Positions 7,737 through 16,376 of a DNA stretch of 49,783 bases are shown piece by piece. The position numbers and the translations under genes were made by a program. Position 1 is the stretch's first letter, and each line of letters opens with the position of its first letter. Origin of the DNA: Caldifarciminota bacterium (GTDB lineage Bacteria; Hydrothermota; Tepidihabitantia; SM23-42); NCBI GenBank assembly GCA_016936155.1, contig JAFGPO010000136.1, forward strand, positions 1-49,783. Direction: 5' to 3'. Below the pieces are notes generated by a model. That model was not told the DNA's origin, searched no databases, and worked only from the letters and a program-made list of their open reading frames with translations.

Positions 7737-9194
7737 ATGAATACAATGAAGCAGAAAAAGGCGCTTATTTCAGTCGCTGATAAGAATGGGATCGTTCCCC
7801 TGGCGCAAACCCTGAAACAGCTGTCATATGAGATCATTGCCACGAGCGGGACCCAGAAGCTTCTGAAAGAACATGCAGTCGATTCGGTCAATATCGCTGA
7901 CTATACCGGCGGCACTGAAAGCGAACGGGTCAAGACGCTGAGCCAGCGCATTGCGACCGAGATCCTGGAAACCGGCGAGATCAGTCTCGTCGTATGCAAT
8001 CTCTACCCGTTCTACGAGCAAAAAGGCAAGAGTCTGGAAGAAATGATCGAATTCATTGACATCGGAGGGGTTACGCTCATACGGGCAGCCGCAAAAAACT
8101 ACAAGAAGGTCGGTGTCGCCTTTGATCCGGCTCACTATCCGGAAATCATGGAGACAGTGAAGAGCGGCCGGAATGATGAAGAATTCCGTTTGATGTGTGC
8201 GCGGCGCGCGTTCGACTATATTGCATGGTACGACGCGGTCATCGCTGAATATTTCTCCCGGAATGCGGCAGAGCGTGATTTTTTTACGGTTGGAGCAGAA
8301 AAATTCATGCCGATGCGCTATGGGGAAAATCCGCATCAACATGCCGCATTCTATCTGAATCGTTTACAGCAGGCCGAGTTCATTATCCATGGCGGGAAAC
8401 AGATATCATATAATAACGTGCTCGATGCGGATGTTGCTTTTTCCTCGGCATTGGAGTTCAGGGATGATATCGCATGCGCAATGATCAAGCACCAGACACC
8501 GTGCGGAGTGGCGATCGGACCAACGCAGGTTGAGGCCTTCACGCGCGCGTACGAGGCTGATTCCCTGTCCGCGTTCGGCGGGATCGTCGGCTTGAACCGG
8601 ACAATCGAAGGAGCCACTGCTGAGGAGATCAAAAAGCACTTCTTCGAGGTCGTGATCGCACCAGGCTACAGCCAGGAGGCGCTTGATATTCTGGGGACGA
8701 AAAAGAACCTGAGGGTGGTACAATTGAATCCTGATGTCCTGTCACCGCTTGTGTACCGGCCGGTTTTTGGCGGTATCCTTGTGCAGGAACGGGATAGAGC
8801 GGATCATGAGAAGTGGGAGGTCGTAACCAAGCGTTCTCCGGACGATCAGGAAAAAACCGCGCTTAAGTTCGCGTGGAAGGTCGTGAAGTGGAGTAAATCC
8901 AATTCCATCGTGTTCGCGACTGAGAACCGAACGACCGGTATCGGCGCGGGGCAGACTTCGCGTGTCGGCGCGGTTGAGATCGCAGCGCGGCAAACCGGCG
9001 ACCGCCATGATCGGATTGTGATGGCCTCAGATGCCTTTTTCCCATTCCGTGATGGCGTGGACGTTGCTGCGAAGGCTGGTGTGACCGCTGTTGTGCAGCC
9101 CGGTGGTTCAAAGCGTGATGGAGAAATAATCGAGGCGTGTAACGAGCAGAACATTGCCATGGTCTTTACTGGCATGAGGCACTTCCGGCACTGA
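7737..9194 (+). CDS. purH: Bifunctional AICAR transformylase / IMP cyclohydrolase
   Basis: PurH carries out the last two steps of IMP synthesis. Residues 1-130 form the MGS-like cyclohydrolase domain, with KALISVADKNGI at the start and IRAAAKNYKKVGV near residue 115. The transformylase part contains RYGENPHQ (194-201), the catalytic Lys-His pair in KHQTPCG (251-257), DSLSAFGGIVG, KSNSIVFA and the C-terminal SDAFFPF and QPGGSKRD motifs. At 485 residues it is shorter than the usual 510-530, without loss of an obvious catalytic motif. The ATG at 7737 has GGAG about 10 nt upstream, inside the end of apgM. Confidence 0.95.
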   Translation: MNTMKQKKALISVADKNGIVPLAQTLKQLSYEIIATSGTQKLLKEHAVDSVNIADYTGGTESERVKTLSQRIATEILETGEISLVVCNLYPFYEQKGKSLEEMIEFIDIGGVTLIRAAAKNYKKVGVAFDPAHYPEIMETVKSGRNDEEFRLMCARRAFDYIAWYDAVIAEYFSRNAAERDFFTVGAEKFMPMRYGENPHQHAAFYLNRLQQAEFIIHGGKQISYNNVLDADVAFSSALEFRDDIACAMIKHQTPCGVAIGPTQVEAFTRAYEADSLSAFGGIVGLNRTIEGATAEEIKKHFFEVVIAPGYSQEALDILGTKKNLRVVQLNPDVLSPLVYRPVFGGILVQERDRADHEKWEVVTKRSPDDQEKTALKFAWKVVKWSKSNSIVFATENRTTGIGAGQTSRVGAVEIAARQTGDRHDRIVMASDAFFPFRDGVDVAAKAGVTAVVQPGGSKRDGEIIEACNEQNIAMVFTGMRHFRH

Positions 9195-9214
9195 TGGTTC
9201 AAAATATATACCAG

Positions 9215-9260
9215 GAACCGGATTGCGTAAAGTGTAGAGCGTAAGGCGTCGGGCGAAGGA
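9215..9260 (+). repeat. CGTA-rich repeat, short copy
   Basis: The sequence GAACCGGATTGCGTAAAG through GGGCGAAGGA aligns unit by unit with the core of the long copies at 2282 and 19468. It lies 20 bp after the purH stop. Confidence 0.65.
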
Positions 9261-9356
9261 AGCAGCAAAGGCTAAAACTACTTTTTTCAAATTCCAAATC
9301 CCAAACAAAGAATTAGCTTTCCGTATATATCATTCCAGGCTCGATCCGGAATCTAT

Positions 9357-9396
9357 CCCCTCTCCCTGGAGAGGGAGAGGGGCTGGGGTGAGAAGG
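9357..9396. repeat. Perfect 11-bp hairpin, widespread CTCTCCC repeat type
   Basis: CCCCTCTCCCT (9357-9367) pairs perfectly with AGGGAGAGGGG (9372-9382) around a GGAG loop, then GCTGGGGTGAGAAGG follows. This is a repeat type I recognise from intergenic regions of many unrelated bacteria. A decayed partial copy lies at 19576-19615. It sits between convergent purH and the lipoprotein gene and could end transcription from both sides. Confidence 0.75.
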
Positions 9397-9412
9397 ATAT
9401 CTACTACGTAAA

Positions 9413-10330
9413 TCAGTCTATGTCCTGTGGGATTTCCTGACCTGGCTCCATCACTATATAAGGAAGACACCAGGCACGGGAGGAATAGGGTTCCGTGGAA
9501 TCGCCGAAAAGAGTTTGCCAGCCAAGCACATCAATCGCACTGTGCCGGACTGCCGGAGTATTGATCACTGAATCTTCGGCAATGATCCATGTGCGCGAGA
9601 AGGTTGTGATGTTATCTCGGTAGAGTGGCTGTCTGATGTGCACGCCGATACCCGGGCAATGACCGGTCCCGTGGTGAAGGAATGCCCAGGTTGAGTCATC
9701 CTGCGCACTGCACGTGACCGTGACCTCGACTGTATCCGATGGGTAGAAGGTGGGAAGCTGTTCTTTGGTGAAATAGGTTTCCGGGTTCGTTACAACGAAC
9801 TCATAGTTGCGGCTCTCGACCCGCGCCCGGAGTTCTTGGATCGAGACCGGGTAGTCGGTCCCTGTCGTATGGATGTCCGCGACCGTCATGCCGGCAATAT
9901 GCCAGGTATTATCGTTGTCCTTGTATAGTTTGACCTTTCGGAGCACGCTGTCAGATATCGTGCGCTGAAAAACCGGATTATAAGGATCGTTGACCACGAA
10001 TAGACCGAATCCAGGCGGCTCACCGCGAAAATATGCGGTTATTGTAACATCCGCACTGTCTCCATTCACGTAAATATCGAATTCACGGGCGACCGGACGT
10101 TCGATCCACCTTGCCCATCGTACCCAGGGGATCGAATCGCCGAGCAATGCCGCATGGGCAGGCTCCTGCGGTACATTGGTGCTGTCATCCGCGGTTTTTA
10201 CTGCGCCGTCACCGACATACCACGATGATTCGAGCAATGCCTGTATTGCATCTTCGTCACTTTCGCGGGCGCAGTTGATCATGCACACCGCGATAAGCAA
10301 TAATGATATAAAAGTCCAAGCGTATCTCAT
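9413..10330 (-). CDS. Putative lipoprotein of unknown function
   Basis: The 305-residue product begins with a hydrophobic signal (residues 4-18) ending near Cys20 in CMINC; Asn at -1 is an atypical lipobox, so lipidation is uncertain. The rest is beta-rich and acidic, with no motif I can place. One region (about 200-240) contains VEVTVTC followed by an HHGTGHCPG segment. The ATG at 10330 follows AGAGGAGG, so the start is well supported. It stands alone between two repeat-bearing intergenic regions, and no consensus promoter was clear upstream. Confidence 0.7.
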   Translation of the reverse strand: MRYAWTFISLLLIAVCMINCARESDEDAIQALLESSWYVGDGAVKTADDSTNVPQEPAHAALLGDSIPWVRWARWIERPVAREFDIYVNGDSADVTITAYFRGEPPGFGLFVVNDPYNPVFQRTISDSVLRKVKLYKDNDNTWHIAGMTVADIHTTGTDYPVSIQELRARVESRNYEFVVTNPETYFTKEQLPTFYPSDTVEVTVTCSAQDDSTWAFLHHGTGHCPGIGVHIRQPLYRDNITTFSRTWIIAEDSVINTPAVRHSAIDVLGWQTLFGDSTEPYSSRAWCLPYIVMEPGQEIPQDID

Positions 10331-10411
10331 TGTTGCCTCCTCTCGATGTATAAGACGCGGCCAACCGTACGAATGGTTTAATGAGCACTTCGTGCTGTGA
10401 AGGAAAAACCT

Positions 10412-10456
10412 TTCGCCTTACACCCTACGCATAACGTCCTACGGTCTACGGTTTTC
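10412..10456 (-). repeat. CGTA-rich repeat, inverted short copy
   Basis: Read on the minus strand this segment gives AACCGTAGACCGTAGGACG and a TGCGTAGGGTGTAAGGCG segment, matching the repeat family at 2282. It lies just upstream of the tRNA promoter. Confidence 0.6.
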
Positions 10457-10467
10457 CGTTTTTATCC

Positions 10468-10495
10468 TTGACTTCACCCTGTTTTCCACTATAAT
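10468..10495 (+). promoter_or_regulatory. Promoter for tRNA-Ala and the TPR gene
   Basis: TTGACT (10468-10473) and TATAAT (10490-10495) are 16 bp apart. The predicted start near 10502 gives a 5' leader of about 24 nt before the tRNA. Confidence 0.75.
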
Positions 10496-10525
10496 CAAAG
10501 AGCGCTGTCATACATCGCGCACATT

Positions 10526-10598
10526 GGGGCCGTAGCACAGTTGGGAGAGCGCTTGACTGGCAGTCAAGAGGTCACGGGTTCGAATCCCGTCGGCTCCA
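10526..10598 (+). tRNA. tRNA-Ala (anticodon GGC)
   Basis: The 73-nt sequence folds as a cloverleaf. The acceptor stem GGGGCCG pairs with CGGCTCC with one G-U. The anticodon stem CTTGA/TCAAG holds loop CTGGCAG, giving anticodon GGC (reads GCC and GCU). The T-arm ACGGG/CCCGT encloses TTCGAAT. Discriminator is A and CCA is not encoded. The D-stem is GCAC/GAGC, so position 12-23 is an A-A mismatch instead of the usual T-A pair. The next gene starts 22 bp downstream with no terminator between, so tRNA and mRNA are probably cotranscribed. Confidence 0.93.
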
Positions 10599-10620
10599 TA
10601 GAGATACAAATGGAGGTATC

Positions 10621-11811
10621 ATGAAAAAGGCGTTATGCGGTCGAATTTTACTGGTGTTGTTCTTAGGCTTAATTATCGTTGGCTGCGCACCCCAGCAAAC
10701 GACCACGACAACCACGACCGGGGTCGATAAAATAAAACAAGCTGAGATCGAGTATTCATTCGGACTTGAGTATTATAAACAAGGCAATTACGATGCCGCG
10801 ATCGAAAAATTCCTCAAGGCGATCGAATATAATCCGAAGTATGTTGCTTTTTATATGATGTATGCAAAATGCCAGGAGGCAAAAGCCGATTACTATGCCG
10901 CGGAAACAACGTATACGCACACGAAAAGGATCGATCCGAAGGATACCCGGCCTTATGAAGGAATAGGAGCCCTGTATACCAGGCTCAAGCGGTACGGGGA
11001 AGCCATCAGTAATTACGAAACCGGCCTTATGATTGATTCCACGAGCGTAGAAATGCTCAACGGTCTTGGTTTTATCTATATGAAATTGCAAGAGGTCGAC
11101 AAATCTATTTACTATTATAATAGAAGTTTGAGATCGGATCCGGAAAAGGTCGAGACGATGTTCGCGATCGCCACTGTATACCTGGAAAATAATCAGCCGG
11201 AAAAAGCGATCGCATATTTAGAGGACCTTGTTGTCAAGAAACCAAAAAATGTTGATGTCCGGAAGAAGCTTGCAGAAACATATACGGATCTGAAACAGTA
11301 CGAACAGGCTGCCGAACAATACCGCTTTTTGATCGAACAAGAACCAGATAACTACAACTATCATCTGTCCCTGGGAGCTATTTACCAGTGGCAGAAAAAA
11401 TACAAGGCAGCTGAAGAAGAGTACATAAAGGCCAAGGAGCTGGCACCGGACAAGTCAGCGCCGCTTTTCCGTCTGGCTGACCTTTACATCAGCCAGGGCA
11501 AATTCGGCACTGCGGAAGACTATGTATCGCAGGCGTTGGCGATCGATCCCGGTAATGCCTACGGTGACTATCTGCGTGGCGAGATCAACCTGCGCAGGGG
11601 TTACAGTTACCTTAACACGTGGCAGAAAAACAAGAAAAAGAGTAATTGCTCCGCGCTCAATTCCGCTTTGAGTTATCTCCGGACTGCGATCTCGTACTTC
11701 AATAATGTATCCGGGGATGCGACATTCGGTTCCTATGCGCGAGAGAGCATTGGAACATGCAATAATTGGGTAAAGGGCCTCGAAGAGGACAAGTGGTTCT
11801 ATTGTAAATAA
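10621..11811 (+). CDS. TPR-repeat lipoprotein
   Basis: A lipoprotein signal peptide ends at Ile-Val-Gly-Cys (Cys22), followed by a Thr-rich linker. From about residue 40 to 330 there are seven or more tetratricopeptide repeats with the usual Gly/Ala/Pro spacing, for example EYYKQGNYDAAIEKFLKAIE and ALYTRLKRYGEAISNYETGL. Such proteins scaffold complexes on the periplasmic face of the membrane. The C-terminal 60 residues are Lys/Ser rich and unlike TPRs. The ATG at 10621 has GGAGG 6 nt upstream. It heads a run with the small membrane protein (12-bp gap) and the HNH gene (4-bp gap). Confidence 0.85.
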   Translation: MKKALCGRILLVLFLGLIIVGCAPQQTTTTTTTGVDKIKQAEIEYSFGLEYYKQGNYDAAIEKFLKAIEYNPKYVAFYMMYAKCQEAKADYYAAETTYTHTKRIDPKDTRPYEGIGALYTRLKRYGEAISNYETGLMIDSTSVEMLNGLGFIYMKLQEVDKSIYYYNRSLRSDPEKVETMFAIATVYLENNQPEKAIAYLEDLVVKKPKNVDVRKKLAETYTDLKQYEQAAEQYRFLIEQEPDNYNYHLSLGAIYQWQKKYKAAEEEYIKAKELAPDKSAPLFRLADLYISQGKFGTAEDYVSQALAIDPGNAYGDYLRGEINLRRGYSYLNTWQKNKKKSNCSALNSALSYLRTAISYFNNVSGDATFGSYARESIGTCNNWVKGLEEDKWFYCK

Positions 11812-11823
11812 AAGGAGGGTCTT

Positions 11824-12186
11824 ATGCGAAATCGCGGTATTAGTGGTTTTGGTATAATTGTTCTCATGATAATTCTGATCGTACTTGGTTATGCGGGATA
11901 TCAAGTCTTACGTTTGTATCTGACGTATGGGTCAGTCACGGAAAAGGTCGAACAAGCTATCCGTGTCGGTCCAACCATGAGTGATCAAGAGGTCATCAAC
12001 CAACTGCTGCGCGATGCAAAAGAAAACAATGTCCAGCTGGATCCTGACTCAATCTTCGTCGACCGATCAGTCGACGATTCACTGCGTATCTATGTTGCGT
12101 ATGACGATTCTTCAGATATTTTTGGCGCACTTACGATCCGGCGCCATTTTGTGGTCGACAAGATCAAAGCAATAAAAAAAATGTAA
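11824..12186 (+). CDS. Small membrane-anchored protein
   Basis: The 120-residue product has a basic start (MRNRGISG), one hydrophobic segment at about 10-30 and a hydrophilic, acidic remainder. The start resembles a type IV pilin-like or DUF4845-like membrane protein (short N-terminus, GFGIIVLMIILIVLGYAGY helix), but I see no further diagnostic motif. An AGGAGG site precedes the ATG. It lies in a tight run between the TPR lipoprotein and the HNH protein. Confidence 0.7.
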   Translation: MRNRGISGFGIIVLMIILIVLGYAGYQVLRLYLTYGSVTEKVEQAIRVGPTMSDQEVINQLLRDAKENNVQLDPDSIFVDRSVDDSLRIYVAYDDSSDIFGALTIRRHFVVDKIKAIKKM

Positions 12187-12190
12187 CCGT

Positions 12191-12697
12191 ATGCTCCAGA
12201 GTGCTGTTCTCTTGCTGAACCAGAATTATGAACCGCTCACGGTTTTGCGTGCCAGGCGTGCGGTGACGCTACTCCTTCTGGGAAAGGTCGATCTCATCGA
12301 AAACGTCAACGGGCAGGCGATGCGCAGTATTCGGATCACAGTACCGCTCCCGTCGATCATACGCCTTAAATATTTTGTACGCATCCGGCGCAAAGAGATC
12401 TCGCTGACCAAGAAGAACATCATCAAGCGGGATAACCACCAATGTCAATACTGTGGCAAGAAGAGCGGTATGATGACGACCGATCATATCATTCCCCGGG
12501 CACTTGGTGGTGATGATTCCTGGGAAAATCTTGTATGTGCGTGCCTGGAATGTAACAACCGCAAGGGAAACCGCAGTTTGAGGGAGGCAAGCATGAAACT
12601 TCTGCATCGGCCAAAACGTCCGAACTATTTCACGTTCGTGCTGAGTGATCTGGGCAGGCCAAAAGCGCAGTGGCGCCCTTACTTGTTCCAATCATAG
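12191..12697 (+). CDS. HNH endonuclease family protein
   Basis: The N-terminal 70 residues (VLLLNQNYEPLTVLRARRAV and a GKVDLIE segment) are the region typical of the stand-alone bacterial HNH family. The zinc-supported ββα-metal nuclease core follows: Cys85-Cys88, TDHIIPRALGG (Asp98-His99), Asn113 and Cys118-Cys121 in CLECNNRK. This family is widespread and usually chromosomal; its substrate is unknown. The length of 168 residues is normal. No ribosome binding site is visible, so translation is probably coupled to the preceding gene 4 bp away. Confidence 0.88.
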   Translation: MLQSAVLLLNQNYEPLTVLRARRAVTLLLLGKVDLIENVNGQAMRSIRITVPLPSIIRLKYFVRIRRKEISLTKKNIIKRDNHQCQYCGKKSGMMTTDHIIPRALGGDDSWENLVCACLECNNRKGNRSLREASMKLLHRPKRPNYFTFVLSDLGRPKAQWRPYLFQS

Positions 12698-12722
12698 CGC
12701 ACAAAGGTAGTGCGCGCCTTTT
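12697..12722 (+). terminator. Intrinsic terminator after the HNH gene
   Basis: GCGCAC (12697-12702) and GTGCGC (12710-12715) form a 6-bp stem with a 7-nt loop, then GCCTTTT follows. It begins on the last base of the stop codon and ends the tRNA-TPR-HNH transcription unit. Confidence 0.6.
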
Positions 12723-12773
12723 CAGCATACCGTTTCAACAGAATCCCTGACCTACCGGGAGGTCGAGCAGCTC

Positions 12774-14054
12774 ATGGCAGTATCCTTCATCTCCTTTTTC
12801 CTCGTTGTTTTACCCAATGCGGTTGATGTCACGATCAGCGGCACTATTTATTTTTCTGAGTCCTATCTCATGCAAAAACAGCCAGTGCGTGAATTCAATG
12901 ACGTTGAGTCGCTGATCGAACACATTCTCGATACCTATACCAGCGCCGGATTCCCGTTCTGTGAAGTACGCCCGATGGTTGAGCGGATCCACGATAGCCT
13001 GTTCAACGTGGTGCTCCATGTACAAGAAGGCTCCCGGATCACTGTCACCGATCACTTGTTCCGGCCTGACAAGCATACAGACCCGGGAGTCATACGACGG
13101 TATGTCCGCCCTGAAAATGATCTCTATTTTTCATCCAACGAAATAGCAAGGATCAAACAACGGCTCCTGCGTACCAATGCCTTCATGAGCGTAACTGAAA
13201 ACATCGTATACCGGAACGACCTGTACTACATACTCTGGACACTCAATGAACAGCAGACCGATTTCATCAGCGCTTTTGGAACGATCGGCGAAGACGATTA
13301 TATTTTCAGCATATCGTTTCATTCAATCAATCTGCTCGGGACGCTCCGCCACATTGAGTTTCTCTATGAGTATGAAAGATTATTCACGGTCAAATTCACG
13401 GAACCGATCCTGCTCGCGCCGACTGCGATACATGGTGATCTGTCTTTGTGGTCCTACGATACGATGCAACTCCTTGAAGCACAGGGGATCATTACCACGC
13501 CGTTGAACACGATATTCGATGTTTCCATTCTCTCAGGGATAGAGCGCGCTTCATACGCTGATACTCTGACTGCTGCCCGTACGCACACGATCCTTGGCAG
13601 TGGTCTTGCCGGGCACTTAACACACACGTGGTTGACCGTCAACCAATCATTCATGGTCGACTGCCTGATCCGCGACGTCGACCGGTGGCGTCTTCGCTAC
13701 GACGGATCGATCGCTCTGTTCGACATATACGTGCAGTCGCATGGACGTTATGTATTCACTGATAGTCTTGAATTTTTCGATCATTTTCGCCTTGGCGGGG
13801 CACAAAGCCTTCGGGGATATTATGAGGAGGAGTTCACGGTTGATCAAGCCTTCTGGATCAACATGGAGTACAAACGCGTCTTTCTGTTTCCGCTCGTGGA
13901 TATTGGATATTTCGATAAAAACATATTTTATTCATATGGATTCGGTATCGCCGCGCAGTCCAGGTTCGCGCATGCAACGCTCGTTCTCGCGTGGCCAAAA
14001 GACGGTTCATGGCAAGATGGCATGCTCCATCTTACATTTGAAAAAGGATTCTAA
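12774..14054 (+). CDS. BamA/TamA-like outer-membrane beta-barrel protein
   Basis: A short hydrophobic leader (residues 3-20) is followed by a POTRA-like region at about 25-170, containing AGFPFCEV and FNVVLHVQEGSRITV. The rest is a beta-barrel with the Omp85 signature FRLGGAQSLRGYYEEEF near residue 345. In this superfamily the LRGY arginine contacts the barrel interior. The protein ends in Phe, as outer-membrane proteins do. With 426 residues it is short, closer to a minimal Omp85 or TamA than to full BamA, and probably not the essential BamA. The ATG at 12774 has GGGAGG 11 nt upstream. Confidence 0.75.
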   Translation: MAVSFISFFLVVLPNAVDVTISGTIYFSESYLMQKQPVREFNDVESLIEHILDTYTSAGFPFCEVRPMVERIHDSLFNVVLHVQEGSRITVTDHLFRPDKHTDPGVIRRYVRPENDLYFSSNEIARIKQRLLRTNAFMSVTENIVYRNDLYYILWTLNEQQTDFISAFGTIGEDDYIFSISFHSINLLGTLRHIEFLYEYERLFTVKFTEPILLAPTAIHGDLSLWSYDTMQLLEAQGIITTPLNTIFDVSILSGIERASYADTLTAARTHTILGSGLAGHLTHTWLTVNQSFMVDCLIRDVDRWRLRYDGSIALFDIYVQSHGRYVFTDSLEFFDHFRLGGAQSLRGYYEEEFTVDQAFWINMEYKRVFLFPLVDIGYFDKNIFYSYGFGIAAQSRFAHATLVLAWPKDGSWQDGMLHLTFEKGF

Positions 14055-14138
14055 ACCCGCACGTCAGGGCACGTCAGCGTGTACCTTCGCGCTCTGATGC
14101 TCCGGCAGTATTTCCGATCAACCGCACAGACAAGCGGA

Positions 14139-14169
14139 TTGACATTCAAGCTTAAATCTCTAATATAAT
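14139..14169 (+). promoter_or_regulatory. Promoter for the outer-membrane protein at 14176
   Basis: TTGACA (14139-14144) is followed after 16 bp by TAATAT (14161-14166), with an overlapping TATAAT at 14164-14169. The ATG is 6-9 nt beyond the -10 element, so the mRNA should be leaderless. Confidence 0.6.
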
Positions 14170-14175
14170 ACTCGT

Positions 14176-15537
14176 ATGATGATACTTGTGTTCTGGATGA
14201 TCAGTTACACGCTCCCGTACGATTCGCCGGTTACGGACCGGATCGAATATCTGCATACGCGCGGGCTCATCGAGGTCCCGATGAGCCGGCCGTATTTTCT
14301 CCATTGGCTCGTTCCGCAGATCGACAGCATTATCCTGTATGAGCGCGTCCTCACCGCGGCTGATCGTCGGGCACTCGAACTCCTTACCCCGTTTTTCACC
14401 AAGAGCGAAACATTCTCCGCTACGTTCCACCTGAGCGGATTGTATGAAAAGGAACCTCTCTACTACCACGGCATGCTGGATTACCGGGCAGGCGGCAGGC
14501 TTTTCAATAACCTTTACTTCTCACACGGCATGCGTTTTCAACGCGCTTCAGAGATCGACAGTTTCGGTCCAAAACCATGGCGTGACCTCCAGGTCTACAT
14601 GACTGAGGGCCTCATTCAGTATTACATCGGTTCCGCATACGTACAGGCAGGCAGGACGAACTATCTGCACGGCTATGGTGATGGATCGAGTCTCCTGCTC
14701 TCCCTTGACCGGCAAGGGTATGATGGATGCGCGCTCTTCATTCCGGCACGTTTTCTGGAGTTCTACACGATCTTTGCAGTTATCGATGCGCCGCGGGAAC
14801 GCTACCTCACGATACACCGCCTTGGTTTGCGTCTGGGAACTTTCTTATCACTGGGATTCAGCGAAGCGCTCCTCTTTTGCCGGCCATTCGAACCGCTCTA
14901 CGTCAACTTCCTCCTGCCATACTACCTTACCCAATGGGGGACCTTTCGGAACGATAATATCCAGTGGTGTTTTGACGCACGCGTACGGATTCTCGGCACG
15001 ACCGTCTTCGGCGAGCTGTTAATCGACGACTACATGTTTGAGGACGATCCCTATCCTGATAAACTTGGATGGAAGACCGGTTTCAGATCGTGCTTTTTCG
15101 ACCGTTTCATGACGAAGTTCAGTTACACATTCGTGGACAAATGGGTCTATACCCATCGATACACGCAGAATATATATGAAAAAGACGGCTTGCCAATCGG
15201 ATATCCCCTGGGGAATGATGTGGATCGCGTCATCTTCAGTACGTCATTTGTTAACCGCCTGCATTGCCATCCCCGTGTTTACCTGGAATACACGCGCAAA
15301 GGTGAAGGCAGCATTTTCCGGCCGTATGAGGAGGAAGGCGGCACATGGACCCCGCCGTTCCCATCAGGTGTCGTGGAAAAGAAACTTGATCTGCGTTTTG
15401 GTATAGAGTATGCCTTTAAAAATAATATTTACATCCAGGCGGACATCGGAAAAGTGTGGTGGGAGAACTACGGTCACGAAGCAGGGAACGATGTGGACGA
15501 TACCGTCCTCACCGCGGCACTGTGGATCGTCTACTGA
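14176..15537 (+). CDS. Putative outer-membrane beta-barrel protein
   Basis: The 453-residue product starts with a short hydrophobic segment, then a compact N-terminal part (DRIEYLHTRGLIEVPMSRPY) that resembles the start of capsule-assembly Wzi-like or similar barrel proteins. From about residue 80 it alternates aromatic and polar residues typical of beta strands and ends in Val-Tyr. Internal Tyr-rich pairs fit aromatic girdles. It may be paired functionally with the Omp85-like gene 121 bp upstream. A leaderless promoter supports this ATG. The Wzi resemblance is weak, and function is unknown. Confidence 0.65.
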   Translation: MMILVFWMISYTLPYDSPVTDRIEYLHTRGLIEVPMSRPYFLHWLVPQIDSIILYERVLTAADRRALELLTPFFTKSETFSATFHLSGLYEKEPLYYHGMLDYRAGGRLFNNLYFSHGMRFQRASEIDSFGPKPWRDLQVYMTEGLIQYYIGSAYVQAGRTNYLHGYGDGSSLLLSLDRQGYDGCALFIPARFLEFYTIFAVIDAPRERYLTIHRLGLRLGTFLSLGFSEALLFCRPFEPLYVNFLLPYYLTQWGTFRNDNIQWCFDARVRILGTTVFGELLIDDYMFEDDPYPDKLGWKTGFRSCFFDRFMTKFSYTFVDKWVYTHRYTQNIYEKDGLPIGYPLGNDVDRVIFSTSFVNRLHCHPRVYLEYTRKGEGSIFRPYEEEGGTWTPPFPSGVVEKKLDLRFGIEYAFKNNIYIQADIGKVWWENYGHEAGNDVDDTVLTAALWIVY

Positions 15538-15612
15538 CACTTCTTTAAATTCTAAATCCGAAGTCCTGAATTCTATTTCATTAAAGAAACATTTGTCAGG
15601 AATTTTGAGATT

Positions 15613-15662
15613 CCCGCGTAGCGGGCAGAAACATCTAGCGTTTAGCGTTGCAGCGCTTGGCG
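15613..15662 (-). repeat. Hairpin plus CGTA/CGCT-type repeat at the tatC 3' end
   Basis: A perfect small hairpin CCCGC-GTA-GCGGG lies at 15613-15625. Immediately right of it, a repeat-like segment rich in AGCGTT/AACGCT units (15632-15662) runs into the last seven codons and stop of tatC. Confidence 0.45.
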
Positions 15663-16364
15663 TTTCCTGTTTGCGATCCTTGCGGCAAGGATGCTCAGTT
15701 CAAAGAGCAGGATCATGGGTACGGCGATGAGCATGAGCGTGAAGAAATCGCCGCTCGGCGTGATCACGGCGCAGAGAACGAGAAGAACGACGATCGCTTC
15801 AGCCCGGTGTTTGATCACTGTGTCGAGGTCGAGAATACCGAGTTGGATCAAGAAGAAAAGCAGAAGCGGCAGCTGGAACAGGAATCCTGAACCAAGGAGG
15901 CACCAGGACATGAAACTGAGGTACTTGCTGACGTTCATGAGCGGCTGAAGGAAATCTGTTCCGAATGACAACAGGAATCTCAGGCCGAACGGGATAAGGA
16001 TGAAATATCCGAAGCCGATACCGACGGCAAAAAGGAATATTCCCGTGCCAAGGTACGCGATCGTCAGACCCCGTTCGCTCCTGGTGAGAGCCGGCGTGAT
16101 GAATAACCACACCTGGAGCAGAAGAAAAGGAAAAGAAGCGATGATGCCTAAAAACACCGCAACCTTGATCTGTGCAAAGAAGGCTTCGGTCGGCGAGAAA
16201 AAATATGCGGAAGGGATGCGTGCTGATTGAAGGATGAATTTGAGCGCGGGTCTGGAAATGACATAGCCGCCGATCGAGAAAAGGAGCACGCATCCTAACG
16301 CATAGAGGATGCGCCGTCGCAATTCCTCGAGGTGATCAAGAAAGCTGATCTTCTTTTCCGGCAT
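15642..16364 (-). CDS. tatC: Sec-independent protein translocase TatC
   Basis: TatC is the polytopic receptor of the twin-arginine pathway and binds the RR signal peptide. The family hallmark SFLDHLEELRRR is at residues 6-17, followed by six predicted membrane segments and the conserved SFPFLLLQVWLFITPAL stretch. The length of 240 residues is normal. No tatA or tatB is adjacent. It ends an operon with nnr and a propeller-like protein; the gap to the latter is 12 bp. Its final codons lie in repeat-like sequence. Confidence 0.95.
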   Translation of the reverse strand: MPEKKISFLDHLEELRRRILYALGCVLLFSIGGYVISRPALKFILQSARIPSAYFFSPTEAFFAQIKVAVFLGIIASFPFLLLQVWLFITPALTRSERGLTIAYLGTGIFLFAVGIGFGYFILIPFGLRFLLSFGTDFLQPLMNVSKYLSFMSWCLLGSGFLFQLPLLLFFLIQLGILDLDTVIKHRAEAIVVLLVLCAVITPSGDFFTLMLIAVPMILLFELSILAARIANRKRQALQR

Positions 16365-16376
16365 TAGCGGGTGTGA

